Shown here: positions 52,838-61,453 of the stretch, piece after piece | Numbering within the stretch: the first letter of the stretch is position 1 | How the letters are laid out: the number at the start of each line of letters is the position of its first letter | Origin: Paenibacillus_G sp049942825 | GTDB taxonomy: Bacteria; Bacillota; Bacilli; Paenibacillales; NBRC-103111 | Length of the DNA: 64,000 nt | Assembly: GCF_049942825.1 (NCBI RefSeq) | Contig: NZ_CP187970.1 | Coordinates: forward strand, 496,001-560,000 | Reading direction: 5' to 3' | Translations under genes and position numbers: made by a program | The notes under the pieces: generated by a model | What the model was told of the DNA's origin: nothing | Databases searched by the model: none | Seen by the model: the letters and a program-made list of their open reading frames with translations, nothing else

Positions 52838-53457
52838 GTGCAGCACATCACGAAGTAGGCGGCGCCCTGCCTCCTCACGCCGAAACGGCGACACTGGAAG
52901 GTAAGAATAAGGTACTCGGTTTCTGGCTGTTCCTCGGCGGCGAGTGCGTACTCTTCGGTACGCTCTTCGCCTCCTTCATTGCCCTTCGCAACCAAGTGCC
53001 GGATGGACCTACAGGACAGCATCTGTTCACACTGGATCTCGTTGCCCTGTCCACGTTCATTCTCTTGACGAGTTCCCTGACGAGTGTATTCGCCACAATG
53101 GCGCTGCACCGCGGAGACCTCAAGAAGGTTCAAGCTTGGATGGCGGTTACCGTATTGTTCGGTCTTTCCTTCCTTGGTCTCGAAGTGTATGAATTCATCC
53201 ACTATGTGCATGAAGGTCATACGTTCACCAAGAGTGCGTTTGCTTCGTCTTTCTACACGTTGGTTGGTTTCCACGGAGCCCACGTTGCCTTCGGTGTCCT
53301 CTGGATTACACTGCTGATCATTCAGTCCTTTAAGAAGGGCTTGACAGTGGTTACCGCTCCGAAGTTCTATGTTGCGGGTCTGTATTGGCACTTTATCGAC
53401 GTTGTCTGGGTATTTATCTTCACGGTCGTATACCTGATGGGGAAGGTGGGTCCTTAA
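52834..53457 (+). CDS. ctaE: Cytochrome c oxidase subunit III
   Basis: A 207-residue membrane subunit with five helices. GFWLFLGGECVLFGTLFASF starts the first; the conserved Glu lies within it. FHGAHVAFGVLWI and YWHFIDVVWVFIFTVVYL are the family's later helices. It belongs to the caa3 operon and starts within the ctaD stop. Confidence 0.96.
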   Translation: MSAAHHEVGGALPPHAETATLEGKNKVLGFWLFLGGECVLFGTLFASFIALRNQVPDGPTGQHLFTLDLVALSTFILLTSSLTSVFATMALHRGDLKKVQAWMAVTVLFGLSFLGLEVYEFIHYVHEGHTFTKSAFASSFYTLVGFHGAHVAFGVLWITLLIIQSFKKGLTVVTAPKFYVAGLYWHFIDVVWVFIFTVVYLMGKVGP

Positions 53458-53772
53458 ATGAGCAGCCAACACCACACGTCTTCGCCTAATGAGCGCCACC
53501 GCTTGGAAGGTCCGAGAAACCATTACTTGTCTTACCTGATTTCGATTATCCTGACCATGATCGCTTTCGCGGTTGTGCTCTACGGTGGTCTGGATCGCTC
53601 GTTTATTATCTTCTTCATTGTCGGCATCGGCGTTGTTCAGGTGATTTTCCAGCTAGCTTACTGGATGCACATGAAGGACCGGGGACATATGTTCCCGATT
53701 GTCGGTCTGGCCTTTGGAGCGTTCGTAGCATTATCGGCAGTTGCCGCCGCAGTATACTGGGTTTGGTGGTAA
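53458..53772 (+). CDS. ctaF: Cytochrome c oxidase subunit IV
   Basis: A 104-residue small subunit with three helices and a hydrophilic, His-rich N-terminus. QLAYWMHMKDRGHMFPI is typical of the Bacillus CtaF/QoxD family. It begins directly after the ctaE stop (TAAATG), so the two are translationally coupled. A terminator-like hairpin follows before ctaG. Confidence 0.93.
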   Translation: MSSQHHTSSPNERHRLEGPRNHYLSYLISIILTMIAFAVVLYGGLDRSFIIFFIVGIGVVQVIFQLAYWMHMKDRGHMFPIVGLAFGAFVALSAVAAAVYWVWW

Positions 53773-53776
53773 GCGT

Positions 53777-53815
53777 AGGAGAGGTCGCTTGGTTTTTGAA
53801 GGCGCCTCTCCTTTT
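53777..53815 (+). terminator. Hairpin between ctaF and ctaG
   Basis: AGGAGAGG (53777-53784) pairs with CCTCTCCT (53805-53812), followed by TTTT. It may partly terminate, lowering ctaG expression relative to the structural genes. Confidence 0.72.
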
Positions 53816-53892
53816 ATTCATTTTAATTTTGTCGAAAAATTTCACGATTCTGACAAACCTTATCTGAATAAAGAAAGGAGCTGCCGCAGAGG

Positions 53893-54771
53893 ATGAACAC
53901 CCATATGAATCATACCGCCCTTGGTTCCGACGCGTCATTTGCCGCCTTATGGAGTCCCGGCTTATTCCTGTTATTTGTCGTCATAGGGGTTGTATATGCG
54001 CTGGCCGTTGGCCGTTGGCGTAAGGAAATCCCCAACAGCGAGCCGGTAACCTTACGGCAAAAAATGTGGTTCTGGACAGCACTCGCTTTATGGTATGCGG
54101 CTGAAGGAAGTCCGCTGTCCTATTACGGGCACCACTATTACTTCAGTGTGCATATGCTTCAGCAATCGATTCTGTACTTGATTATGCCGCCGATTCTGCT
54201 GCTTGGTCTCCCGGCATGGCTGCTAAGAGCCGCTCTGCGTACAGAGAATATCAAGCGTATTGTCTGGTGGATAACCTCTCCTATTTTTGCCTTGTTCTTC
54301 TTCAACTTTATTTTCTCTATGTACCATATCCCCATGGTCATGGATTGGCTTATGGCCAAACCGGCTGCATTATTCTTGTATAAGGCGGTTTTCCTGTTCT
54401 CAGCATTTCAGCTGTGGTTTCCGGTGTTTTGCCCGCTTCCTGAATACAGCCGCATGTCGGAGCTCAAGAAGATGGGCTACATTTTCTTGAATGGTGTTCT
54501 TCTGACACCCGCATGCGCATTGATCATCTTCGCAGGGAAGCCCATGTATGAGATGTATGCGGCCGTGCCGCCTCAGCTCCTATACCTGCCTATGGTGGAT
54601 GATCAGCAGCTCGGAGGCGTGATCATGAAGATTGTTCAGGAAATCGTATACGGATGGGCTTTATGGTATACGTTTATTCGCTGGTACCGGACGGAGCGAA
54701 AACAGGATGAAGATGAGGAGCTTCGTGAATCATCTTACACAACTGCAGCCGGTTCGATGAACCGTGCCTAA
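53893..54771 (+). CDS. ctaG: Cytochrome c oxidase assembly factor CtaG
   Basis: A 292-residue membrane protein with about seven helices, of the Bacillus CtaG type (DUF1404/caa3_CtaG), not the Cox11 type. It is needed for assembly of the CuB centre of caa3 oxidase. Conserved His residues in YYGHHYYFSVHMLQQS and in MYHIPMVMDW could handle copper. It starts after AAAGGAGCTGCCGCAGAGG. It is the fifth gene of the cta cluster. Confidence 0.94.
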   Translation: MNTHMNHTALGSDASFAALWSPGLFLLFVVIGVVYALAVGRWRKEIPNSEPVTLRQKMWFWTALALWYAAEGSPLSYYGHHYYFSVHMLQQSILYLIMPPILLLGLPAWLLRAALRTENIKRIVWWITSPIFALFFFNFIFSMYHIPMVMDWLMAKPAALFLYKAVFLFSAFQLWFPVFCPLPEYSRMSELKKMGYIFLNGVLLTPACALIIFAGKPMYEMYAAVPPQLLYLPMVDDQQLGGVIMKIVQEIVYGWALWYTFIRWYRTERKQDEDEELRESSYTTAAGSMNRA

Positions 54772-54824
54772 TCCATTCTCAACGGCAGGCCAATAGCTTA
54801 GGGTCTGTCTTACATAAGAAACGG

Positions 54825-55298
54825 GTGAAACCTAACGTGAAAGTGCCTATACTGCCAACGATTTCAACCTTATTCATTGTGATTAGCGCGATCTTCGTCG
54901 CCTTCGGCTGGTACCAGATCATGAGGGGCAAACGCGAAACTCACCAAAAGCTAATGCTGTGGGGAGCCTTCTTCGCCCTTGCTTTTTTCCTCGTTTATGC
55001 CAGTCGTACCGTCTTTTCGGGGAATACGACATTCGGTGGGCCGGAAGAATTGAAGCTGGCGTATCATTTGTTTTTATTCTTCCATATTGTGCTCGCTACA
55101 TCGGCTGCCGTATTCGGGATTATCACGCTGCTGCACGCATTCAATAAGCGGTTCGCCAAGCATAAGAAGATCGGCCGCTGGACAGCCGTGATTTGGCTGT
55201 TAACCGCTCCGACCGGCGTAGTGGTCTATATCCTGCTCTATGTCATGTATCCTGGCGGCGAGACGAAGCCGATGATTGATGCCATCCTGGGCACCTAA
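54825..55298 (+). CDS. DUF420-family membrane protein (YozB-like)
   Basis: A ~157-residue protein with four or five membrane helices and several conserved His residues (KRETHQKLMLWG, LAYHLFLFFHIVLAT), as in DUF420 proteins found beside cta genes and thought to help haem-copper oxidase assembly. The start is uncertain: GTG 54825 or GTG 54837 (giving MKVPILPTIS). Neither has a strong ribosome binding site. It is last in the cta cluster, 53 bases after ctaG. Confidence 0.88.
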   Translation: MKPNVKVPILPTISTLFIVISAIFVAFGWYQIMRGKRETHQKLMLWGAFFALAFFLVYASRTVFSGNTTFGGPEELKLAYHLFLFFHIVLATSAAVFGIITLLHAFNKRFAKHKKIGRWTAVIWLLTAPTGVVVYILLYVMYPGGETKPMIDAILGT

Positions 55299-55304
55299 AT
55301 AAAG

Positions 55305-55341
55305 AACCTGCCGTATCCCATAGAGATGCAGCAGGTTTTTT
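55305..55341. terminator. Terminator between the cta cluster and the methyltransferase
   Basis: AACCTGC (55305-55311) pairs with GCAGGTT (55331-55337), with additional pairs inside and a T run to 55341. Confidence 0.78.
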
Positions 55342-55354
55342 GTGTATATAAGGA

Positions 55355-56080
55355 TTAATTGGGTTGGTCTCGAGGATCGGAGTTTTGTCGATTCCCCAGG
55401 TGCTTCCACCATACACCGGCCCATTCCGTAACAAGAGGGTCGCCCCTACGAGCAGTCTGATCACCGAGCGCATCACCGAAAAAGAACCGCATCAGCTCCT
55501 CCGCTTCCTGCGGGGAACCGAACGCGTAATCGGTACGGATTCGGCGGTGATGGAAACCGTAGCGTTCCTGGAGCTGGGCGTAGTAGCCGTGGAGGAAATC
55601 CGGCGGCTCGGGCACTTCACAACCGGTCCCCATCGTTTCAAAGAGGATCACTGTACCGCCGGGACGCAGGAGGCGGACGATCTCATCCATCATTCGCTCC
55701 AGGTTGGATTCCCACACGGGAATATGGTTGTCAGCCAAGTAGCAGAGGCTCCATCCCGAGACAATGAGGTCGAAAGACTGGCTCGCGAGGGGGACATGGC
55801 GGTGGTCCGCCGTGAGGGTCTTGAGGCGGGAAAGATAGGCGGAGGGAGCTTGGCTGACGAGCTCCTCCAGCATCGCGGGGGAGAGGTCTGCAGCGGTCAC
55901 CGTGCGGGCCAAAGGAAGAAGAGAGCAGGTCAATCGGCCGCTGCCCGCTCCGAGATCCAGAATATCAAGGCCCCGATAGGGGCAGATCTCCTCAATCACG
56001 CCCGAGAGGTCGGGCTGGGCCGCAATCAACCGATGATATTGATGGGCTTCGGTCTGATAAATCAATTCATGATTCGGCAT
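55355..56080 (-). CDS. Class I SAM-dependent methyltransferase
   Basis: A 241-residue enzyme of the methyltransferase-11/25 type. Motif I is LDILDLGAGSGRLTCSLLP (~40), motif II TVTAADLSPAMLEE, motif III TADHRHVPLASQSFDLIVSGWSL (read in short blocks) and the post-motif RLLRPGGTVILFETMG. The substrate is unknown. AAGGAGG ten bases before ATG 56080 fixes the start. It follows a TIM-barrel gene 59 bases upstream in the same direction, so they may be co-transcribed. Confidence 0.9.
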   Translation of the reverse strand: MPNHELIYQTEAHQYHRLIAAQPDLSGVIEEICPYRGLDILDLGAGSGRLTCSLLPLARTVTAADLSPAMLEELVSQAPSAYLSRLKTLTADHRHVPLASQSFDLIVSGWSLCYLADNHIPVWESNLERMMDEIVRLLRPGGTVILFETMGTGCEVPEPPDFLHGYYAQLQERYGFHHRRIRTDYAFGSPQEAEELMRFFFGDALGDQTARRGDPLVTEWAGVWWKHLGNRQNSDPRDQPN

Positions 56081-56139
56081 GTTTAAAAACCTCCTTGCAG
56101 TGGAATGTCCACAGCATACACCTTGCCGTAAGGGAAAGG

Positions 56140-57036
56140 TCAAGGAGTCTGGATGCCTGCCGTCTGTGCGGTAAGCTCATACAGCTCAAGCAGTTCTTCC
56201 CGGCTAAAAAGATCGGCCTGATGCTCAAAAGTCACATGGAAACGGTCGCTGCGTGCGGCCAAACGCTTCAGATAGGCACCGGCCCTGCCATAATCGGGGT
56301 GATGGTTATGCCAGGTCTGCACCGGCTGATGGTTGAAGAACCGGTCCTCGGCATACCTTACATTGCTGTAGTGTACGAGATAAACCGAAGGTGCGACGGC
56401 ATCCAGCCACCCGACCGCATCGAAAGAGGCGCTGAGTCTCGTCGCAATGTCGAGCCTTGCCGTATCGACAGCAAGCTCGATCTCACGGTACGTTTGGAAC
56501 ATACGGACGATGACGTCCTGGTAGTCGCCAAAGAAGTCGTGCTCCAGCACAATCTTTTGCCGATAACGGTGCTGCAGCTCCGAGAGGTGGTCGAATAGAC
56601 GATGGGAAAGCTCGCTGAACACGTCCTCCGTGAGATCATCAGGTTCGCAGCGCTCATCAGGCTTTGGAAGATTGGAATACTGCAATTGATCAGCCCTGCC
56701 GAATATAGGCAGGAAGGGGTAATGGTAGAGAATATAATCGGCTCCCGCCTCAGAAGCAAGCTTTGCTTCTTTCTCCACCGTGAGGAGCGCCTCGAAGGCT
56801 TCGTCCGGGTCGGGTGAGGTCAAGCGGGGGAGCGTATAGCCCCGGTTTGCCAGTACGGGGGCATGTATACCAAAGGCCAGGCCTTTCTCGCGGCAAAAGG
56901 CACTGAACTGCAGCAGGGCTTCGCGGTCTGCAAACTGCGAGATCTCCATGCCGCCGATTCTCTCCGAGCCGAATCGCTCCCAATCGTCCGGACGGAAGCC
57001 TCCCCACATGCCGATCTGCAGGCGTCTAGGTTTCAA
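56140..57036 (-). CDS. TIM-barrel sugar-phosphate-isomerase/epimerase-like protein
   Basis: A 298-residue protein resembling the AP-endonuclease-2/xylose-isomerase-like barrel. Strand-end motifs include LAFGIHAPVL, GADYILYHYPF, IVLEHDFFGDYQDV (Glu/His/Asp) and ELAVDTARLDIA, with VYLVHYSN and HNHHPDYG giving further His residues for a metal site. There is no signal peptide. The exact reaction is unknown. Confidence 0.75.
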   Translation of the reverse strand: MKPRRLQIGMWGGFRPDDWERFGSERIGGMEISQFADREALLQFSAFCREKGLAFGIHAPVLANRGYTLPRLTSPDPDEAFEALLTVEKEAKLASEAGADYILYHYPFLPIFGRADQLQYSNLPKPDERCEPDDLTEDVFSELSHRLFDHLSELQHRYRQKIVLEHDFFGDYQDVIVRMFQTYREIELAVDTARLDIATRLSASFDAVGWLDAVAPSVYLVHYSNVRYAEDRFFNHQPVQTWHNHHPDYGRAGAYLKRLAARSDRFHVTFEHQADLFSREELLELYELTAQTAGIQTP

Positions 57037-57253
57037 TGATCTCCCTCCGGTTCAATGAAATGGACGGTCTCCATTCAGAGCATGAAATGAACAGCTTTCC
57101 CTATCTATTTTACCATCCCTGGATGTGAGGTTGTAATACCGGCTTTTACGGGAGCATAGAGAGGGATGCTCTTGACGCATCCTATGGATAGGACCATCTT
57201 GACCGTCATCTGTACCATCGTCCATGCAGAGCCGCTGTTTCGCCTGCAAGCAA

Positions 57254-57283
57254 TAAAAAACCGGCTGCCGTAAAGGCAGCCGG
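57254..57283 (-). terminator. nlpC terminator
   Basis: A perfect 9-bp stem CCGGCTGCC/GGCAGCCGG with a 5-base loop, followed on the minus strand by TTTTTTA. Confidence 0.9.
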
Positions 57284-57296
57284 AGCTTGAGACGGA

Positions 57297-58085
57297 TTAG
57301 CGCAGGGCGCTGCCGCCGAAGATGAAGCGGTATTCCCAGTGACGGCCTGCGATGGAGTCAATTCGTACGCCGCCGGAGTCTTTGGAATACGTGTGTAACA
57401 CTTTGCCATCGCCGAGATAGATCCCTACGTGGGTGATCGTCTGGCCGGACTTATTGCTTGGATAGCTCGATGCACTGCCACCCTTGTAGCTCATGAAGAA
57501 CATGAGGTCACCGGGCTTCAGGTCCCGCCAGTTCGTGGAGGTTTTGCCGATCGACTTCACGTAGTCTCCCTGGGTACGGGAGCTGCTTGGCAGGGTGAGG
57601 CCAAGGGCATCCTTGAACGCTTGACGGACAAAGTCGGAGCAGTCAAAGGTGTTTGTATTGGAACGGTCCGACGCATATTCATATGGTGTACCGAGATAAG
57701 CTTTACCGGCTGCAATCACTTTGCTTACAGCTGCGCTGGAGTAAACAGTACTGCTCGAAGTGGAAGTACTGGTGCTAGTGGTAGTGCTTGTACTCGTTGG
57801 GATCGTCCCGTTTGTGCTTACATACTTGCTGCTCGTGGAGATATAGCCTTCCTTCCCCGAGGATGTACGCACTTTATACCAAAAGCTGTTGTATTTGCTC
57901 AGGATTTCTACGCTTTCACCGGTACGGATATATCCGTAGCTGGCTGCTCCCGTATTAGGCTCACTGCGAAGGGTTACACTGCTTACGATTTGGGCGCTGG
58001 CTGCCTCCGCTTGTTTCGTGATGAAAGCCGTCGATCCAAGTGTAATGGTTGTAGCGAGCAGCATCATAGTCCATTGCTTTTTCAT
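57297..58085 (-). CDS. Secreted NlpC/P60 cell-wall hydrolase with SH3 domain
   Basis: A 262-residue exported peptidoglycan endopeptidase. The signal peptide ends near KQAEAASA (~30). A bacterial SH3 domain (~32-90; VTLRSEPNTGAASYGYI) binds the wall. A Ser/Thr-rich linker of ~25 residues precedes the NlpC/P60 domain (~120-262). The catalytic Cys is in NTFDCSDFVRQAF, and His residues are in THVGIYLGDGK and HTYSKDSG. Such enzymes cut gamma-D-Glu-diamino acid bonds. It has its own terminator. Confidence 0.94.
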   Translation of the reverse strand: MKKQWTMMLLATTITLGSTAFITKQAEAASAQIVSSVTLRSEPNTGAASYGYIRTGESVEILSKYNSFWYKVRTSSGKEGYISTSSKYVSTNGTIPTSTSTTTSTSTSTSSSTVYSSAAVSKVIAAGKAYLGTPYEYASDRSNTNTFDCSDFVRQAFKDALGLTLPSSSRTQGDYVKSIGKTSTNWRDLKPGDLMFFMSYKGGSASSYPSNKSGQTITHVGIYLGDGKVLHTYSKDSGGVRIDSIAGRHWEYRFIFGGSALR

Positions 58086-58224
58086 GTCAGTATTCCCTCC
58101 TGCGGTTTCTGGTTAGTTGTTGATCACGGCTGCGATCAGGCGGTACATACGTACGGTTGACATCTTGGCCGCCATCCCCCCACAATGGAAATATGGAGTG
58201 TAAGAATGGGGATGAAGAATCATC

Positions 58225-59265
58225 ATGCAAACGTGGGTCTTGGGACCTTTGGTCATATCACAAAACCTGATCGTCATACTCTTGTCTGCCGCCGCAGGGT
58301 ACGGATTGCTCCGGCTGAGACTGCGGGGGAGCGGCATCGGCGGTCCTCTGGGAGAAGCGGTCCAAACCGCACTGCTCTTGTGGGTGCTGGTCTGGAAGCT
58401 CAGCATCCTCTTGTGGGAGCCTCAGAGCATTCTGGGCGATCCTGCTTCCCTCCTGTATTTCAATGGGGGAGAGAAGGGGGTGTGGCTGGCCTCCATCGTG
58501 TCGGGCTTGTACATCATCTACACAGCCGAACGACAAAGGCTTGACCGCATCCTGTATAGCGATTCGCTGCTTCTATCTCTTTTGGGTGGGTATACCCTCT
58601 ATGCTCTAGGGGTGATGCTGTTCGAGCCGATGGAGCTCGGCAGGCGCCTGCCGATGAGCATCCTGTCGCTGGCTGCGACTGCCCTGTGGCTGCGTTACCG
58701 GCCGGGGGGCACGCTTCAGTCGCCGATCCGCCGTGCCGCGGCACTGCTGGCAGCATATGCGCTTGTCTCCACAGTCACCGGCCAGTTAGCTGACCGATCT
58801 GCGGAGGCCGGCTCTGTAATGGCCGAGGCCGGCGTGGGCCTGAAGCCGGGGCAGGCGGCCCCGGATTTTGAACTCGGCACGCTGGATGGGTCGAGTGTGA
58901 AGCTCTCTTCCTACCGCGGGCGTACCGTCATCGTGAACTTCTGGGCGACCTGGTGCCCGCCCTGCCGCACCGAGATGCCGCATCTTCAGGCGTACCATGC
59001 CGCGCAGCCCGAGGGCGGCCCGCTGATTCTGGCGGTGAATGCGACCACTACAGAGGTAAGTGTCCCGGTAGTGTCCGGCTGGAGCGAATCATGGAAGCTC
59101 ACTTTCCCGGTCCTCCTCGATAAGGAGGGTACAGTTACGGAAGGGTACAATATTCATTCTTATCCGACTACCTACGTTATCGACAAGGACGGGGTTATCC
59201 GCTATAAGCATACGGGCCCTATGACCGTCGACATGCTTGAGGATGCGGCGGCCAAGGCCAAGTGA
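58225..59265 (+). CDS. Membrane protein fused to a TlpA/ResA-like thioredoxin domain
   Basis: A 346-residue protein. The first ~190 residues have about five or six membrane helices, and the first block recalls prolipoprotein-modifying or DsbD-like membrane domains without a clear match. The C-terminal ~140 residues are a TlpA/ResA thioredoxin fold with the redox motif WATWCPPCRTEM and the cis-Pro block SYPTTYVIDKDG. It should face outside and reduce or oxidise extracytoplasmic thiols, for example in cytochrome c maturation; the caa3 oxidase genes lie 3 kb away. The ribosome binding site before ATG 58225 is weak. Confidence 0.85.
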   Translation: MQTWVLGPLVISQNLIVILLSAAAGYGLLRLRLRGSGIGGPLGEAVQTALLLWVLVWKLSILLWEPQSILGDPASLLYFNGGEKGVWLASIVSGLYIIYTAERQRLDRILYSDSLLLSLLGGYTLYALGVMLFEPMELGRRLPMSILSLAATALWLRYRPGGTLQSPIRRAAALLAAYALVSTVTGQLADRSAEAGSVMAEAGVGLKPGQAAPDFELGTLDGSSVKLSSYRGRTVIVNFWATWCPPCRTEMPHLQAYHAAQPEGGPLILAVNATTTEVSVPVVSGWSESWKLTFPVLLDKEGTVTEGYNIHSYPTTYVIDKDGVIRYKHTGPMTVDMLEDAAAKAK

Positions 59266-59306
59266 AGCGACACTCACACTATAAAGGCTTCGGGGGGATG
59301 ACTTCA

Positions 59307-59387
59307 ATGGAAAATGGCGCCTTCGGAAGGCACCACCGGATCAAATCGCGGTTCCGCCAGGGAATCTTCTATAAAAATTCGCTATAG
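59307..59387 (+). CDS. Possible 26-residue basic peptide
   Basis: ATG 59307, ten bases after GGGGGG, opens a 26-codon frame (MENGAFGRHHRIKSRFRQGI...) rich in Arg, Lys and His. Its size and charge would suit a small nucleic-acid-binding or sporulation peptide, but no family is recognised and chance cannot be excluded. Confidence 0.3.
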   Translation: MENGAFGRHHRIKSRFRQGIFYKNSL

Positions 59388-59425
59388 GGGGATCTGTTCT
59401 TTTTAATTGGATAAGCGTAATAGAT

Positions 59426-59458
59426 CATGGTACCATGTGGATATATGACAGGTCATAT
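59426..59458. promoter_or_regulatory. Two palindromes upstream of malic enzyme
   Basis: CATGGTACCATG (59426-59437, perfect) and ATATGAC-AG-GTCATAT (59443-59458, perfect) stand six bases apart, 46 bases before the start. They look like operator sites. The regulator is unknown. Confidence 0.5.
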
Positions 59459-59503
59459 TGAGCTGATTGGTATATCATTTTAGGTCAAAGGGTGGGATTG
59501 TGC

Positions 59504-60907
59504 GTGGCACAGACGAGTATTATCTTGCGTATTGAGTTGGATCATAACCACATTACGTTCGGTGAAGTTGCGGCTACGATCGGCAAAGCGGGAGGGGACA
59601 TTACGTCGATCGACGTAATCCGTCCGGGTAAAGACTCCTCTGTCCGGGACATTACGGTAGACATAGCGGAATCGGCGGAATCGGCAGTCGTCGAAGCCCT
59701 GAAATCGCATGTGGGGATCAAGCTCATCAACGTATCAGATCGTACATTCCTTGCCCACCTGGGCGGCAAAATTAACATCCAACCGAATCTGCCGATCAAA
59801 AACAGGGACGACCTATCCCGTGTCTATACGCCGGGTGTGGCGCGGGTCTGCACAGCCATTCACGAGGACCCCAAGAAAGCTTATTCGCTGACGATCAAAC
59901 GGAATACGGTAGCCGTCATCAGCGACGGTACGGCCGTCCTGGGCCTGGGTGATATCGGTCCCCACGCCGCTGCTCCCGTAATGGAAGGTAAAGCCATGCT
60001 GTTCAAGCAGCTGGCCGGGGTGGATGCTTTCCCGATCTGTCTGGACACCAAGGACACGGAAGAGATCATCCGCACGGTGAAGGCGATCTCACCTATCTTC
60101 GGGGGCATTAACCTGGAGGACATCTCTTCCCCACGCTGCTTCGAGATTGAAACCCGGCTCGCGGAAGAGCTGGACATTCCGGTCTTTCACGATGACCAGC
60201 ACGGTACGGCGGTTGTGGTGGTAGCGGGGCTGCTTAATGCGCTGAAGGTGGTCGGCAAGAAGATTGACAGCGTGCGCATCGTCGTGAACGGGATCGGAGC
60301 GGCCGGCGTGTCCATCTGCAAAATGCTGCTGGCTGCCGGCGTGACGCGTCTGGTACCGGTAGACCGGGAAGGCGCCATCGTACGCGGTGGCAGCTACGAA
60401 TATCCAATGTGGCAGTGGCTGGCGGAGCAGCCTCAGGTCGAAGCAGAGAAAGGCACGCTGAAAGAAGTGCTCCGCGATGCCGATGTCTTCATCGGTGTCT
60501 CCCGCGGCGGCCTGCTGAATGCGGCAGATGTACAAACCATGGCACCGGACCGTATTGTCTTCGCGATGGCGAACCCCCAGCCGGAGATCGATCCGGAAGA
60601 AGCGTTGCCGTATGTGCGGGTACTCGGAACGGGCCGGAGCGATTATCCGAACCAGATCAACAACGTCCTCGTATTCCCGGGAATCTTCCGTGGAGCTTTA
60701 GACTGCCGGGCACGCCGCATCAATGAGCCGATGAAGCTGGCCGCCGCCCGCGCCATTGCTTCGGTTGTCACCGAGTCGGAGCTTAACGAGCATTATATTA
60801 TTCCGAGTATCTTTAATGAGCAGGTTGTCACCAAAGTGCGCCGCGCCGTAGTGGAAGCGGCTATCCTGACAGGAACAGCCCGCCGGACACCGCCGGATTT
60901 CCGCTAA
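59504..60907 (+). CDS. NAD(P)-dependent malic enzyme with N-terminal ACT domain
   Basis: A 467-residue enzyme of the short bacterial malic enzyme class (MaeB/YtsJ type), converting malate to pyruvate and CO2. The N-terminal ACT domain (~1-75) may bind an amino acid. The catalytic part has SRVYTPGVARVC (Tyr), RNTVAVISDGTAVLGLGD, PVMEGKAMLFK (Lys), PVFHDDQHGTAVV and the Rossmann VVNGIGAAGVSIC. GTG 59504 is about 8 bases from AAAGGGTGGG; GTG 59492 is the alternative. A strong terminator follows. Confidence 0.94.
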   Translation: MAQTSIILRIELDHNHITFGEVAATIGKAGGDITSIDVIRPGKDSSVRDITVDIAESAESAVVEALKSHVGIKLINVSDRTFLAHLGGKINIQPNLPIKNRDDLSRVYTPGVARVCTAIHEDPKKAYSLTIKRNTVAVISDGTAVLGLGDIGPHAAAPVMEGKAMLFKQLAGVDAFPICLDTKDTEEIIRTVKAISPIFGGINLEDISSPRCFEIETRLAEELDIPVFHDDQHGTAVVVVAGLLNALKVVGKKIDSVRIVVNGIGAAGVSICKMLLAAGVTRLVPVDREGAIVRGGSYEYPMWQWLAEQPQVEAEKGTLKEVLRDADVFIGVSRGGLLNAADVQTMAPDRIVFAMANPQPEIDPEEALPYVRVLGTGRSDYPNQINNVLVFPGIFRGALDCRARRINEPMKLAAARAIASVVTESELNEHYIIPSIFNEQVVTKVRRAVVEAAILTGTARRTPPDFR

Positions 60908-60942
60908 GCCGGCGGCTGGTTTCCCGAGGTCATAGCAAGCCG

Positions 60943-60990
60943 AATAACGCCTGTCCTTTGTGCTTACACAAGGGGACAGGCGTTATTGTT
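60943..60990 (+). terminator. Malic enzyme terminator
   Basis: A 14-bp stem AATAACGCCTGTCC/GGACAGGCGTTATT plus inner TGTG/CACA pairs, followed by a T-rich run. Confidence 0.9.
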
Positions 60991-61036
60991 GTTAAGGGCA
61001 GGGTCAGGTGAATAATGGAGTCGGAAGGCCCCAGGC

Positions 61037-61351
61037 TTACCCGGGGTCCACCCAGGCCTGAGACCACGCCTCCATCCCCTTTAGTACAGGCTCCAGTGCC
61101 CGGCCTTTGTCGGTTAATGAATATTCGATGCGTACCGGGGTTTCGGGGAAGACCTCCCGTTTGATGATTCCCTCCGCTTCCAGATCCTTCAGGCGCTCTG
61201 ACAGCAGCCTGCCGCTGATCGGAAGGGCCGATTCCATCGTGCAGAAACGCTGCGGTCCCGTGAGCAGCTGATACATGATCAGGGCGGCCCAGCGTTTGCT
61301 CAGCAGCTTCATGCCCCTTTCAACCTTAGGGCATAGGGAGAATTGTTCCAT
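61037..61351 (-). CDS. HxlR-family transcriptional regulator
   Basis: A 104-residue winged-helix regulator. It starts MEQFSLCPKVERGMKLLSKRW, with the conserved N-terminal Cys (residue 7) that senses quinones or diamide in YodB and relatives. SGRLLSERLKDLEAEGIIKREV is the recognition helix and RIEYSLTDKG the wing. It lies 102 bases downstream of a MOSC gene in the same direction. It is a candidate to bind the GTAACTATAATAGTTAC palindrome at the nitroreductase promoter far away in this window; that link is inferred. Confidence 0.93.
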   Translation of the reverse strand: MEQFSLCPKVERGMKLLSKRWAALIMYQLLTGPQRFCTMESALPISGRLLSERLKDLEAEGIIKREVFPETPVRIEYSLTDKGRALEPVLKGMEAWSQAWVDPG

Positions 61352-61453
61352 CGTGCGACCACCTCCTATCTATTATACCCGTGAGGCAGCGGTGGGAACA
61401 ATTTTCATGATTTACCAGAGGTAAAGAGTGCGCGGGCGGGTTCGGGTAAGCCT

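Noticed and set aside
59281..59400. Possible riboswitch before malic enzyme
   Set aside because: Only a short imperfect GGCGCCTT/AAGGCACC stem is present, with no known aptamer consensus.
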